Shown here piece by piece: positions 26,926 through 36,068 of a stretch of DNA of 64,000 bases. The position numbers and the translations under genes are program-made. Numbering within the stretch: position 1 is the stretch's first letter; each line of letters opens with the position of its first letter. The stretch spans positions 1-64,000 of the forward strand of contig NZ_PUIP01000018.1 of assembly GCF_002968015.1 (NCBI RefSeq), in the 5' to 3' direction. Origin of the DNA: Massilia phosphatilytica (GTDB lineage Bacteria; Pseudomonadota; Gammaproteobacteria; Burkholderiales; Burkholderiaceae_D). Under the pieces are notes generated by a model that was given only the letters and a program-made list of their open reading frames with translations, made no database searches and was not told the DNA's origin.

Positions 26926-27558
26926 ATGACCTACCGCCTCGCCATGTTCGATTTCGACGGCACGCTCGCCGACTCGTTTCCCTTTGTCCTCACGGTCTTC
27001 AACACGATCGCCGACCAGCACGGCTTTCGCCGCATCGACGTCGCGCGCGCGGACGAGCTGCGCCACCTCCACGTGCGCCAGATGATGGACCACGTCGGCA
27101 TGCCGGCCTGGAAGCTACCGCTCGCGTCGAAAACCTTCATGACCATGATGCGCGACAGCGCCCACGCGATTCCTCTGTTCGACGGCATTGCGGACGCGCT
27201 GCGCCACCTGCACGACCGGGGCGTCGTGCTCACCGTCGTCTCGTCGAATGCCGAGCACAACGTGCGCGCAGTGCTGGGGCCGGAGCTGGCGGCACTGATC
27301 CAACGCTTCGAGTGCGGCATGTCCGTGTTCGGCAAGGCGAGCCGCATCCGCGCCGTGCTCAAGGCCTGCGGCGCGGCGCCTGCCGATGCCCTCTACATCG
27401 GCGACCAGACCACGGATGCGGAGGCGGCGCAAAAAGCCGGCGTGGCGTTCGGCGCCGTCCACTGGGGCATTGCCACGATCGAAGCGCTGCGGGCGCAGGC
27501 ATGCGCAACCGAGTTCGTCACGCCGACCGATCTGCGCCGGATCGCCGCCGCATCCTGA
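26926..27558 (+). CDS. HAD family hydrolase (phosphoglycolate phosphatase-like)
   Basis: A 210-residue cytoplasmic phosphatase. The HAD motif I is FDFDGTLAD with nucleophile Asp9 and Asp11, motif II VVSSNA, motif III Lys in GKASRI, motif IV YIGDQTTD. The helical cap between motifs I and II puts it in the beta-phosphoglucomutase/Gph subfamily. The ATG at 26926 is used because the family begins a few residues before motif I. It is monocistronic, divergent from the esterase gene. Substrate unknown. Confidence 0.9.
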   Translation: MTYRLAMFDFDGTLADSFPFVLTVFNTIADQHGFRRIDVARADELRHLHVRQMMDHVGMPAWKLPLASKTFMTMMRDSAHAIPLFDGIADALRHLHDRGVVLTVVSSNAEHNVRAVLGPELAALIQRFECGMSVFGKASRIRAVLKACGAAPADALYIGDQTTDAEAAQKAGVAFGAVHWGIATIEALRAQACATEFVTPTDLRRIAAAS

Positions 27559-27587
27559 CCCGCCCCGCGCACGCATCCGCAGGCGCC

Positions 27588-27616
27588 TTGAAGGAAAATA
27601 CTTTGCATGCTAAACT
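27588..27616 (+). promoter_or_regulatory. Promoter of the marR-efflux operon
   Basis: TTGAAG (27588-27593) and TAAACT (27611-27616) are separated by 17 nt. The left half of the inverted repeat described at 27597-27648 falls in the spacer, so a bound regulator would block RNA polymerase. Confidence 0.5.
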
Positions 27617-27648
27617 TTCGTATATCAACAGTAGACAAGCGAAGTATT
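27597..27648 (+). promoter_or_regulatory. Candidate MarR operator, spaced inverted repeat
   Basis: AATACTTTGC (27597-27606) is repeated in inverse orientation as GCGAAGTATT (27639-27648) with one mismatch; a related half-site AACTTTCGTAT lies between them (27613-27623). The cluster covers the promoter and the start of the leader, 14 nt before the marR ATG, which suits autoregulation. Binding by the adjacent regulator is inferred, not shown. Confidence 0.5.
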
Positions 27649-27661
27649 TACACGAGACAAC

Positions 27662-28114
27662 ATGCAACTCACCGACCAGACCCTGAGCAGTCTTACCGCC
27701 GCGCTGACCCACGCGTCGCGCGCCTACCGTGCCGCCGCCGACAAGGTCGCGTCCGACTTCGGCCTGTCCCAGGCAACCGGGTTGCCGGTGCTGGTCATCC
27801 ACCGCTTCGGCGAGAACGGCGTGCGGCCGGGCATCCTGGCCGAGACGCTGAGCCTGGAAGCGTCATCGCTCGTGCGCGTCGTCGACCACCTGATCGAATC
27901 GGGCCTCGTGGCGCGCCATGAAGATCCGCAAGACCGCCGCGCCAAGATCCTGCGCCTGACCGACGAAGGCCTCAAGACGGCCGCCCTGATGGACCAGGCG
28001 CTGACGCCCTTCCGCCGCAAGCTGTTCGGGCAGTTCGATGCGGCCGACGTCGAAGCCACCTTGCGCGTCCTGTCCGGCCTGCCGACGGCCATCGCGACGA
28101 TCCAGGGCCAATGA
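27662..28114 (+). CDS. MarR family transcriptional regulator
   Basis: A 150-residue winged-helix regulator. The recognition region is RPGILAETLSLEASSLVRVVDHLIESGLV, with the wing RHEDPQDRRAKILRLTDEG, the standard MarR signature. It is the first gene of an efflux operon and its stop overlaps the FUSC gene start (ATGA). MarR proteins usually repress such pumps until a phenolic ligand binds, so it likely controls this operon through the inverted repeat upstream. Confidence 0.93.
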   Translation: MQLTDQTLSSLTAALTHASRAYRAAADKVASDFGLSQATGLPVLVIHRFGENGVRPGILAETLSLEASSLVRVVDHLIESGLVARHEDPQDRRAKILRLTDEGLKTAALMDQALTPFRRKLFGQFDAADVEATLRVLSGLPTAIATIQGQ

Positions 28115-30162
28115 ATTCACCCACCCGGTCGGAGATCCTGTTCTCCGTCAAGTCATTCGCGGCAGCGATGCTCTCGGTCTATGTATCGATGCGCATCGGA
28201 CTGCCGCGACCGTTTTGGGCGCTGATGACGGCGTATATCTGCGCCGCGCCGTTTTCCGGCCCCGTCCGCTCCAAGGGCCTGTACCGCGCGGGCGGCACCG
28301 TCCTCGGCGCCATCACCGTCACGTTCCTCGTGCCGCACCTGATCAACTCGCCCGAGCTGCTGTCGCTCGCGCTCGCGCTGTGGATCGCCGGCTGCCTCTA
28401 TTTTTCGCTGCTCGACCGCACGCCGCGCTCGTACATGCTGATGCTGGGCGGCTATACCGCCGGCCTCATCGCCTTCCCTGCCGTGAACGAGCCGGCCGCC
28501 ATCTTCGACATCGCCCTCGCGCGCGTGGAAGAAATCCTGCTCGGGATCACGTGCGCCACCGTCGTGCACAGCCTCGTGCTGCCGCAGCCGTTCGGGCCGA
28601 TGCTGGTGGCGCGCCTGGACAATGCCGTGCGCGACGCCCAGCACTGGATCCGCGACGCCCTGAACCCGGCCGGCGACGCGCGCAGTGCCGGCGACCGCCG
28701 CAAGCTCGCGGGCGACATCACGGAGATGCGCCTGATGACGACCCACCTGCCGTTCGACACCTCGCATCTGCGCTGGACGGAAAAGGCGGTCAATGCGCTG
28801 CAGGAACGCCTGGCTGCCTTCGTGCCGATCGTCTCCGGCGTCGAAGACCGCCTGACGGCACTGCGCGACCTGGGCGCCACGGACGTGTCGGAACGGTGGC
28901 ACGCCCTGCTGCGCGACGTCGTCGCCCTTACCGAGAGTCCGAAGGACGTCGCGATCGACGCCCGGGGCGCCGCGCTGCGCCTGCGCATCGACGCCCTCGA
29001 ACCGAAGGTCGACGAGACGCTCGCCTGGACCGGGATGATCGAAGTGAACCTGGCCGCGCGGCTGCGGCGCCTGATCGACATCTGCATCGAGACGCGCACC
29101 CTGCGCCAGCACATCGACGCCGGCGTGCATGGCCGCCTGCCCGAGGCCGTGCGCCACCTGCCGGGCGTGCCGGTGAGCGCGCTGCACCTGGACCGCGGCA
29201 TGGCCCTGCTGTCCGCGTTCGCCGCGGCGGTCGCCGTGCTGGCCTGCTGCGCGTTCTGGATCCTGACCGGCTGGCCGTCCGGCGCGGCCGCACCGATGAT
29301 GACGGCCGTGCTGTGCTGCTTTTTCTCCACGCAGGACGATCCGGTGCCGTTCATCAAGACCTTCATGTGGTATTCGATCTATGCGATCCCGCTGTCGGCC
29401 CTGTACCTGCTGGGCATCCTGCCGGCCGTGCACAATTTCGAAACGTTCGTCCTCGCGTGCGCCCCGACCTTCCTCGCACTGGGCGTCTTCCTCGCGCGGC
29501 CCTCGACGTTCGGCCGCGCCATGCCCTTCCTGTTCGCCATCTGCGGCACCCTGGCCATGATCGACACGCACAACGCCGACATGGTGTCCTTCGTAAACAG
29601 CACCCTGGCGCAGGTCGTCGGCTACATCGCGGCCGCCGTCACGACGAGCGTGTTCCGCCGCGTGGGCGCCGGCTGGACGGCACGCCGCCTGCTCAAGGCC
29701 GGCTGGAGCGAACTGTCGCGCATGGGCAAGGGCGAGCGCGTGCCGTCGCTGCCGGAATTCTCGGCCAGGATGGTCGACCGCGTCGGCCAGCTGACCCCGC
29801 GCCTGGCGCTGGCCGGCAAGGACGAGGCCCTGCAGGCCGTCGATGCCCTGCGCGACCTGCGCATCGGCTTGAACATGACCCTGCTGCAAAGCGTGCGCGC
29901 CCGGCTGGGCCGTGGCGACGCGGCCGTCGGTCCGCTGATGAAGCAGTTATCTCGCCATTTCGCGCTGCGGCCTCGCGTCGACGCCGGTTGCGAACGCAGC
30001 CTGCTGGACACGCTCGACAACGCCCTGCGCGCCATCTGCGCCGGCGAACGCGATGCCGCCCAGCGCGAGGCGCTGGCCGCCCTCACCGGCATGCGGCGCG
30101 ACCTGTTTCCCCTGGCGGCGGCATACCAACCGTTGTCCGCAACTGCGGCAACTGCAATCTGA
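28111..30162 (+). CDS. FUSC family inner-membrane efflux protein (AaeB-like)
   Basis: A 683-residue inner-membrane transporter of the aromatic acid exporter (ArAE/FUSC) family. Two sets of about five to six hydrophobic helices (residues about 10-160 and 360-510) flank soluble helical domains, as in AaeB and YccS. The conserved N-terminal segment RIGLPRPFWALMTAYI is present. In E. coli AaeB works with AaeA to export p-hydroxybenzoate-like acids. Its start overlaps the marR stop by four bases and the DUF1656 gene follows 11 nt later. Confidence 0.92.
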   Translation: MNSPTRSEILFSVKSFAAAMLSVYVSMRIGLPRPFWALMTAYICAAPFSGPVRSKGLYRAGGTVLGAITVTFLVPHLINSPELLSLALALWIAGCLYFSLLDRTPRSYMLMLGGYTAGLIAFPAVNEPAAIFDIALARVEEILLGITCATVVHSLVLPQPFGPMLVARLDNAVRDAQHWIRDALNPAGDARSAGDRRKLAGDITEMRLMTTHLPFDTSHLRWTEKAVNALQERLAAFVPIVSGVEDRLTALRDLGATDVSERWHALLRDVVALTESPKDVAIDARGAALRLRIDALEPKVDETLAWTGMIEVNLAARLRRLIDICIETRTLRQHIDAGVHGRLPEAVRHLPGVPVSALHLDRGMALLSAFAAAVAVLACCAFWILTGWPSGAAAPMMTAVLCCFFSTQDDPVPFIKTFMWYSIYAIPLSALYLLGILPAVHNFETFVLACAPTFLALGVFLARPSTFGRAMPFLFAICGTLAMIDTHNADMVSFVNSTLAQVVGYIAAAVTTSVFRRVGAGWTARRLLKAGWSELSRMGKGERVPSLPEFSARMVDRVGQLTPRLALAGKDEALQAVDALRDLRIGLNMTLLQSVRARLGRGDAAVGPLMKQLSRHFALRPRVDAGCERSLLDTLDNALRAICAGERDAAQREALAALTGMRRDLFPLAAAYQPLSATAATAI

Positions 30163-30173
30163 AAGGAGATCCG

Positions 30174-30380
30174 ATGATCGGCGAAGTCAGCATCTACGGC
30201 CTCTACGTTCCTCCACTCCTGCTGCTCACGCTGGCGGCGCTGGTGGTCTCGCGGCTGTGCAACCTGGTCCTGGCGAGGACGGGCTTTTACCGCCTCGTCT
30301 GGCACCCGGCCCTGTTCGATTTTTCCCTGTTCGTCATCGTGCTCGGCGCACTGACGTATTACACACGCAACTGGTCCTGA
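30174..30380 (+). CDS. DUF1656 small membrane protein (AaeX-like)
   Basis: A 68-residue protein with two hydrophobic helices (YVPPLLLLTLAALVVSRLC and LFDFSLFVIVLGALTYY) and the family start GEVSIYGLYVPP. It corresponds to AaeX/DUF1656, always found beside FUSC and HlyD genes but of unknown function. AAAGGAG lies 5-6 nt upstream of the ATG. One base separates it from the adaptor gene. Confidence 0.92.
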   Translation: MIGEVSIYGLYVPPLLLLTLAALVVSRLCNLVLARTGFYRLVWHPALFDFSLFVIVLGALTYYTRNWS

Positions 30381-30381
30381 G

Positions 30382-31311
30382 ATGGCTATGAAAACTATTT
30401 TGTCGGCGATTGGCCGGGTAACAATCACGGCGGCGGTGACCGCAGGCGCGGTCTACGCGGGCTGGCAGTTGTGGCACCACTACGAGGTCGAGCCCTGGAC
30501 GCGCGACGGCCGCGTGAAAGCGTATGTCGTGCAGGTCGCACCCGACGTGACGGGCCAGGTGACCAAGGTCTACGTGCACGACAACCAGCAGGTGAAGGCC
30601 GGCGAGGCGCTGTTCGACATCGACCGCGCCCGCTTCGAGCTGGCCCTGCGCCAGAGCGACGCCCAGGTGACGGCGGCCCAGGCCGCGCTGGCCCAGGCGC
30701 TGCGCGAGAACCACCGGAATACCCAGCTCGACGACCTCGTGTCGCAGGAAACGCGGGAGCAAGGCCAGACGCGCAGCGACCAGGCCCGCGCCGCGCTGGC
30801 CCAGGCCATCGTCAACCGCGACACGGCCAGGCTGAACCTCGAACGCACGCGCGTCGTCTCCAGCGTCAACGGCATCGTGACGAACCTCGACTTGCGCGAA
30901 GGCGCGTACGCCACCGCGGCGCATCCCGTCATGGCCGTCGTGGACAGCGGCTCGTTCTACGTCGAAGGCTATTTCGAAGAAACGAAGCTGCCCGGCATCC
31001 AGCTGGGCGACCAGGTCGACGTCACCCTGATGGGCACGCGCCAGCCGATCCGCGGCCATGTGGAGAGCTTCGCCGAAGGCATCACCGACCGCGACCGCAG
31101 CACGGGCGCCAACATGCTGCCGAACGTGAACCCGACCTTCAACTGGGTCCGCCTGGCCCAGCGCGTGCCGGTGCGCATCGCCATCGACCAGGTGCCGGCC
31201 ACCGTGCGCCTCGTTGCCGGGCAGACGGCGACGGTCAAGGTGTTGCCTGCCGCGGCCCAGCCGACCACGACGCCTGCCAAACCCGTGGCAGTCGCCGCCC
31301 TCACGCATTAA
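30382..31311 (+). CDS. HlyD family periplasmic adaptor (AaeA-like)
   Basis: A 309-residue membrane-fusion protein, almost exactly the length of E. coli AaeA (310). An N-terminal membrane anchor (residues about 7-28) is followed by a biotinyl-lipoyl-like segment (WTRDGRVKAYVVQVAPDVTG), an alpha-helical hairpin rich in Ala/Gln (about 85-165), and the beta-barrel domain (VEGYFEETKLPGIQLGD). It bridges the FUSC pump to the outer-membrane factor encoded next. An alternative ATG two codons in (30388) is possible. Confidence 0.93.
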   Translation: MAMKTILSAIGRVTITAAVTAGAVYAGWQLWHHYEVEPWTRDGRVKAYVVQVAPDVTGQVTKVYVHDNQQVKAGEALFDIDRARFELALRQSDAQVTAAQAALAQALRENHRNTQLDDLVSQETREQGQTRSDQARAALAQAIVNRDTARLNLERTRVVSSVNGIVTNLDLREGAYATAAHPVMAVVDSGSFYVEGYFEETKLPGIQLGDQVDVTLMGTRQPIRGHVESFAEGITDRDRSTGANMLPNVNPTFNWVRLAQRVPVRIAIDQVPATVRLVAGQTATVKVLPAAAQPTTTPAKPVAVAALTH

Positions 31312-31320
31312 CGCATCGCC

Positions 31321-32808
31321 ATGAACCGCTACCGATCCTCCGTCAAGAAAGTCTTCACGCTGTCGCTGCTGGCGGCCGCGCTTGCCGCCTGCACGACGGT
31401 CGGCCCCGACTACCACGTGCCCAAGGAAGCCGTGGTCAAGCGCGACGCGGCCAACGCCCCGTTCATGGGCGCGGCCGAGCAGTCCTTCAAATCCGAGCCG
31501 CTGCCCGCCGACTGGTGGCGCCTGTACCAGGACCCGCTGCTCGACAAGCTGATCGCCAAGGCCTTCGCCAACAACGCCGACCTGCGCGTGGCCGCCGCCA
31601 ACCTGCAGCGCGCGCATGGCGTGCTGGAAGAGGTCGAGGAAAAGAAGCGACCCGAAGTCGAGATGAGCGCCGCCCCGCAATACGGCCGCATCGCCGGTGC
31701 GCAGCTCGGCATCCCGGAACAGCTCCCTACCGACGGCCTGTACGACGCCGACGTCAAGATCGGCTACACGCTCGACCTGTGGGGCCGCATCCGCCGCGCC
31801 GTCGAGGCATCGGAAGCGGACGTCGACGCCGCGCAGGCCGCCAGCGACTTGACGCACGTGATCGTCGCCGCCGACACGACCCGCGCCTATGCGGAAGCGT
31901 GCTCGGCCGGCTACCAGCTGAAGGTGGCGCAGGAGTCCGTCGATCTGCAGCGGAAATTCGTGAAGCTCACGGCCGAACGCGTCCAGCGCGGCCGCGGCAT
32001 CGCCATCGACACCACCCGTGCACAAGCCCAGCTCGACCAGTTGCGTTCCAATTTGCCGCCGCTGGAAGCGCGCCGCCGCACGGCGCTGTACCGTCTGGCT
32101 GTTTTGACCGGTGAAGTGCCGAGCCAGTTCCCGGCCGAGGTTGCTCAATGCGCGACGCCGCCGCGCGTGGCCGCGACGATTCCCGTCGGCGACGGTGCCG
32201 CCCTGCTGCGCCGCCGCCCCGATGTGCGCCAGGCCGAACGCCAGCTGGCGGGCGCGACCGCGCGCATTGGCGTCGCGACGGCCGAGCTGTACCCGAACAT
32301 CAACCTGGGTGCGTCCGTCGGCATGATCGGCATGATGAACCAGTTCAACGATGCGAACACGTGGAAGTTCAGCCTGGGCCCGCTGATCTCGTGGAGCCTG
32401 CCGGCGACCAGCTCCGCCCGCTCGCACATCGCGCAAGCCAAGGCCAACACGGCAGGCGCGCTGGCCCGTTTCGACTCGGTCGTGCTGAACGCACTGCGCG
32501 AAACGGAAAGCGCGCTGACCGTCTATGCCCGCGAGCTCGACCGCAACGCTGCCCTGCGCGCCGCACGCGACCAGAGCGCACTCGCGTCGCGCCAGTCGGC
32601 CAGGCTGTACCAGTTCGGCCGCACGGACTTCCTGTCCCAGCTCGACGCGGACCGCACGCTGGCCAGCGCCGAGAGCATCCTTGCGGCGTCCGATGCGCAG
32701 CTGGCGGCGGATCAGGTGCAGCTGTTTCTCGCGCTGGGTGGCGGCTGGGAAAATACCCACGCGCAGCATGGAGGCGAGCACGTCGCACAGGCACATCACG
32801 CACAGTGA
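31321..32808 (+). CDS. Efflux outer-membrane factor lipoprotein (NodT family)
   Basis: A 495-residue TolC-like outer-membrane channel. A lipobox LAAC (Cys24) marks it as a lipoprotein, followed by the family start VGPDYHVP and WWRLYQDPLLDKLI. Two OEP repeats with long helices are visible, including the LLRRRPDVRQAERQL segment characteristic of NodT/OprM channels. It completes a four-part ArAE tripartite pump; E. coli aaeXAB lacks its own outer-membrane gene. It ends 12 nt before the convergent oxidoreductase gene. Confidence 0.93.
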   Translation: MNRYRSSVKKVFTLSLLAAALAACTTVGPDYHVPKEAVVKRDAANAPFMGAAEQSFKSEPLPADWWRLYQDPLLDKLIAKAFANNADLRVAAANLQRAHGVLEEVEEKKRPEVEMSAAPQYGRIAGAQLGIPEQLPTDGLYDADVKIGYTLDLWGRIRRAVEASEADVDAAQAASDLTHVIVAADTTRAYAEACSAGYQLKVAQESVDLQRKFVKLTAERVQRGRGIAIDTTRAQAQLDQLRSNLPPLEARRRTALYRLAVLTGEVPSQFPAEVAQCATPPRVAATIPVGDGAALLRRRPDVRQAERQLAGATARIGVATAELYPNINLGASVGMIGMMNQFNDANTWKFSLGPLISWSLPATSSARSHIAQAKANTAGALARFDSVVLNALRETESALTVYARELDRNAALRAARDQSALASRQSARLYQFGRTDFLSQLDADRTLASAESILAASDAQLAADQVQLFLALGGGWENTHAQHGGEHVAQAHHAQ

Positions 32809-32820
32809 CGTGCCCGGCGT

Positions 32821-35040
32821 TCACAACAGTTTGTCGAGCGTGATCGGCAGATCCCTCACCCGCTTGCCCGTCGCGTGGAACACGGCGTTCGCGATGGCGG
32901 CGCCCACGCCCGTGATGCCAATCTCGCCGATCCCCTTCGCGCCCAGCGGGTTCACATGCGGATCGTCCTCATCGACGATCTGCACGTCGATCGCCTGGAT
33001 GTCGGCATTCGTCGGCACGTGATACTCGGCCAGGTTGCCGTTCACCGCGCGGCCATCCCGCTTGTCGATGACGGTCTCTTCGAACAGCGCCAGGCCGATG
33101 CCCCAGACGATGCCGCCCATCAGCTGGCTATAGCCCGTCTTTTCATTCATCAGCTTGCCAACACCATAGACACCCACGACGCGCGGCACGCGGATCTCGC
33201 CCAGGTCCTCGTCCACCGTCACCTCGACGAACACCGCGCCGAACGAGTGCATCGAGTACTTCTGCTTCTCGTCGCCGGGCTCGGCCTTCGCTACCACCTC
33301 GACGGGACTGCCGTGGCGCGCGGCGATGGCTTGCATCGCTTCGCGCCGCGCCGGGTCGGCCAGCAGGTAGAGCTCGCCTCCATCCGACGTCGCATCGACG
33401 CCCACCTGGTCGGCCGTCGCGCCGAACAGCGGCGAGCATTCATCGGCGGCGGCAATGCCAAGCAGCTTCAGCCGTAATGCCTTCCCTGCCGCCTGCACGG
33501 CCGGGGCCACGCTGGCGACCGTCGTCGATCCGCCCGAGACGGGCGCTTCCGGCATCCGCGAATTGCCCAGCTCGAAACGCACGCGGTCGACGGGCACGCC
33601 GAGGGCATCCGCCGCCACCTGGGTCATCACGGTGTAGGTACCGGTGCCGAGGTCCTGGGTGGCGGAGCGGAACAACGCGGTGCCGTCCGGCGCCAAGGTC
33701 GCGGAACATTCCGCCGGTGAACGGTTGGTCGGGTAGCTCGCCGTCGCCATGCCCCATCCGACCAGTTTATGACCCTGCCGCATCGAGCGCGGCTGCGGAT
33801 CGCGGTCGCGCCAGCCGAAGCGCTCGGCACCGATCTCGTAGCACTGGCGCAGCGATTTACTGGAAAACGGCAAGTCCTTGCCGGGATCGCGCTCCGTGTA
33901 GTTTTTCAGGCGCAGTTCCAGCGGGTCCATGTGCAGCTCGTAGGCCAGCTCGTCGATCGCGCAATCCTGGGCGTACGAGCCCGTCGCTTCGCCGGGCGCG
34001 CGCATGAATGTGGGCGTGCCGAGGTTCATGCGCGCCAGCCGGTGCGACGTTTCCTGGTTCGGGCTCTCGTACATCATGCGCGTGACGAGGCCGCACGGCT
34101 CGATCCAGTCCTCGATCATCGACGTGTAGGCGATCGTGTCGTGACTGGACGCCGTCATGCGCCCATCCGGCAACGCCGCCATGCGCATGCGCTGCTCGGT
34201 GTTCGGGCGGGTGCCGACCGGGCCGAACATCTGGTTGCGGTCCAGCGACAGTTTGACGGGACGCCCCAGCTGCTTCGCCGCCATCGCCGCCAGCACGACG
34301 TGCGACCACACGGAACCTTTCGAACCGAAGCCGCCGCCCACGTACGGGCAGATCGCCGTGACGTTTTCCGGCGGGATGCCGAAAATGCTGGCGACGATGC
34401 GCTGCACGCCCTTCATGTATTGCGTCGAGTCGTACAGCGTGAGGCGGTCGCCGTCCCACTGCGCGATCGTCGCGTGCGTTTCGAGCGGGTTATGGTTCTC
34501 GACCGGCGTCGTGTAGGTGACGTCGATGCGTGCGCTTCCGGCCAGCAGCCCCGCCTGCAGGTCGCCCCGCTTCGTGTCGGTCTCTTCCGTCAACACCTTT
34601 TCCGGCGGATGCACGGATTGTTTTGCCTGCTCGAAGTCGAGCACGGCCGGCTTGCGTTCGTACTCGATGCGCAGCCGGGCACCCGCCTCGCGCGCACGCT
34701 CGAACGTATCGGCGACGACGACGGCGATCGGCTGGTTGTTGTAGTAGACGTCGTCTTCCTGCAGCAGGGTCAGCCTGCGCCCGATCGGTGGCTGGAGCTT
34801 GCCGTCCTTCATGTTCGGAGGAAGCCGCATGGCGTTCTCGTGCGTCATCACGAACAACACGCCCGGCAGCTCGCGGGCCGCGCTGTCGTCGACGGAGAGC
34901 ACGCGGCCGCTGGGGATCGTGCTCGTGACGAGGACCGCATGGGCGACATTGTCGACCGGATGCTCGGCCGAGTAGCGCGCCGCGCCGCTGACTTTCGCCC
35001 ACGCGTCGACGCGATTGATGGGTGCGCCCGTGATCGTCAT
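32821..35040 (-). CDS. paoC: Molybdopterin-binding subunit of aldehyde oxidoreductase (PaoC-like)
   Basis: A 739-residue large subunit of the xanthine oxidase family that binds the molybdenum-MCD cofactor and oxidises aldehydes. It has ITGAPINRVDAWAKVSGAARYS at the start, the cofactor segment YVGGGFGSKG, the FMRAPGEATGSYA motif, and near the C-terminus KGIGEIGITG whose Glu is the catalytic base. Length matches E. coli PaoC (732). The start overlaps the FAD subunit stop by four bases. Aromatic aldehydes are the likely substrates by homology, fitting the adjacent aromatic-acid exporter. Confidence 0.92.
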   Translation of the reverse strand: MTITGAPINRVDAWAKVSGAARYSAEHPVDNVAHAVLVTSTIPSGRVLSVDDSAARELPGVLFVMTHENAMRLPPNMKDGKLQPPIGRRLTLLQEDDVYYNNQPIAVVVADTFERAREAGARLRIEYERKPAVLDFEQAKQSVHPPEKVLTEETDTKRGDLQAGLLAGSARIDVTYTTPVENHNPLETHATIAQWDGDRLTLYDSTQYMKGVQRIVASIFGIPPENVTAICPYVGGGFGSKGSVWSHVVLAAMAAKQLGRPVKLSLDRNQMFGPVGTRPNTEQRMRMAALPDGRMTASSHDTIAYTSMIEDWIEPCGLVTRMMYESPNQETSHRLARMNLGTPTFMRAPGEATGSYAQDCAIDELAYELHMDPLELRLKNYTERDPGKDLPFSSKSLRQCYEIGAERFGWRDRDPQPRSMRQGHKLVGWGMATASYPTNRSPAECSATLAPDGTALFRSATQDLGTGTYTVMTQVAADALGVPVDRVRFELGNSRMPEAPVSGGSTTVASVAPAVQAAGKALRLKLLGIAAADECSPLFGATADQVGVDATSDGGELYLLADPARREAMQAIAARHGSPVEVVAKAEPGDEKQKYSMHSFGAVFVEVTVDEDLGEIRVPRVVGVYGVGKLMNEKTGYSQLMGGIVWGIGLALFEETVIDKRDGRAVNGNLAEYHVPTNADIQAIDVQIVDEDDPHVNPLGAKGIGEIGITGVGAAIANAVFHATGKRVRDLPITLDKLL

Positions 35041-36059
35041 GCCATCCCTCCCATCTGGCCCGTGGCGTTACTGCCCGTCGCGATCCGCAGCGCCCGCGCG
35101 ACCGCGCGCTGCGCCAGTGCGACCTTGAACGCGTTGTGCGCGTAGGGCTGCGCGCCGGCGACGGCATCCGCCCCGACCTTGCCCAGCACGTCGTCGGTGA
35201 GCGCACCCAGCGACTGGCCGCGCAGTCTCTGTTCCGCACCCAGCGCGCGCCAGGGTTTGTGGGCCACGCCGCCCAGCACGATGCGCAGGTCGCGGATGGT
35301 GTCGCCGTCCACGTCGACGGCGGCCGCCACCGACACGAGCGCGAACGCATAGCTGGCCCGGTCGCGCACCTTCAGGTAGTGCGCGTGCCGGGAAAACGGC
35401 GTCGGCGGCAGTTCCACCGCCGTGATCAGTTCGCCGGGCCGGATCACCGTGTCGTCCTGCGGGCGGTCTTCCGGCAGCCGGTGGAACTCGGCGACGGGAA
35501 CTTGCCGCGCACCGTCCGGCCCCTGCAGATGCACGATTGCATCGAGCGCGACGAGGGCCACGCTCATGTCGGACGGATTGGTCGCAATGCAGTCCGGACT
35601 GGCGCCCAGGATCGCATGGATGCGGTTGTGGCCGCCGATGGCGTCGCAACCCGAGCCGGGATCGCGCTTGTTACAGTGCGGGAAGGCGGGATCGGTAAAG
35701 TAATGGCAGCGCGTGCGCTGCAGCAGGTTGCCGCCGACGGTCGCCATGTTGCGCAGCTGGGTCGACGCGCCGTTCAGCAGCGCTTCCGACAGCAGGCGGT
35801 AGCGCTGGCGCACGAGCGGGTGGTTCGCGGCCGCCGTGTTGCTGGCCATGGCACCGATGCGCAGGCCGCCGCCCGGCAGTTCCTCGATGCCGGCCAGCGC
35901 GAGCCGGCTCACGTCGATCAGGCGGACGGGTTTCTCGATGCCGCTCTTGTACAGGTCGAGCAGATTGGTGCCCCCGCCGATGTATTTCGCACCCGGCTGG
36001 CGCGCCAGCTCGAGCGCGTGATTCACATCCCTGGCACGGTCATAGAAGATCGATTGCAT
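35037..36059 (-). CDS. paoB: FAD-binding subunit of aldehyde oxidoreductase (PaoB-like)
   Basis: A 340-residue flavin subunit of the molybdenum hydroxylase. The FAD-binding stretch AKYIGGGTNLLDLYK and ATVGGNLLQRTRC are present. Four cysteines in CHYF...HCNKRDPGSGC plus the preceding region match the extra 4Fe-4S insertion that distinguishes E. coli PaoB from ordinary xanthine dehydrogenase flavoproteins. Transfers electrons from the iron-sulfur subunit to the acceptor. It lies between the small and large subunits in the usual order. Confidence 0.92.
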   Translation of the reverse strand: MQSIFYDRARDVNHALELARQPGAKYIGGGTNLLDLYKSGIEKPVRLIDVSRLALAGIEELPGGGLRIGAMASNTAAANHPLVRQRYRLLSEALLNGASTQLRNMATVGGNLLQRTRCHYFTDPAFPHCNKRDPGSGCDAIGGHNRIHAILGASPDCIATNPSDMSVALVALDAIVHLQGPDGARQVPVAEFHRLPEDRPQDDTVIRPGELITAVELPPTPFSRHAHYLKVRDRASYAFALVSVAAAVDVDGDTIRDLRIVLGGVAHKPWRALGAEQRLRGQSLGALTDDVLGKVGADAVAGAQPYAHNAFKVALAQRAVARALRIATGSNATGQMGGMA

Positions 36060-36068
36060 GCACGTCTC

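Noticed and set aside
30334..32799. A long leftward frame across the efflux operon
   Set aside because: Antisense to adaptor and outer-membrane factor genes; no start signal or domain.
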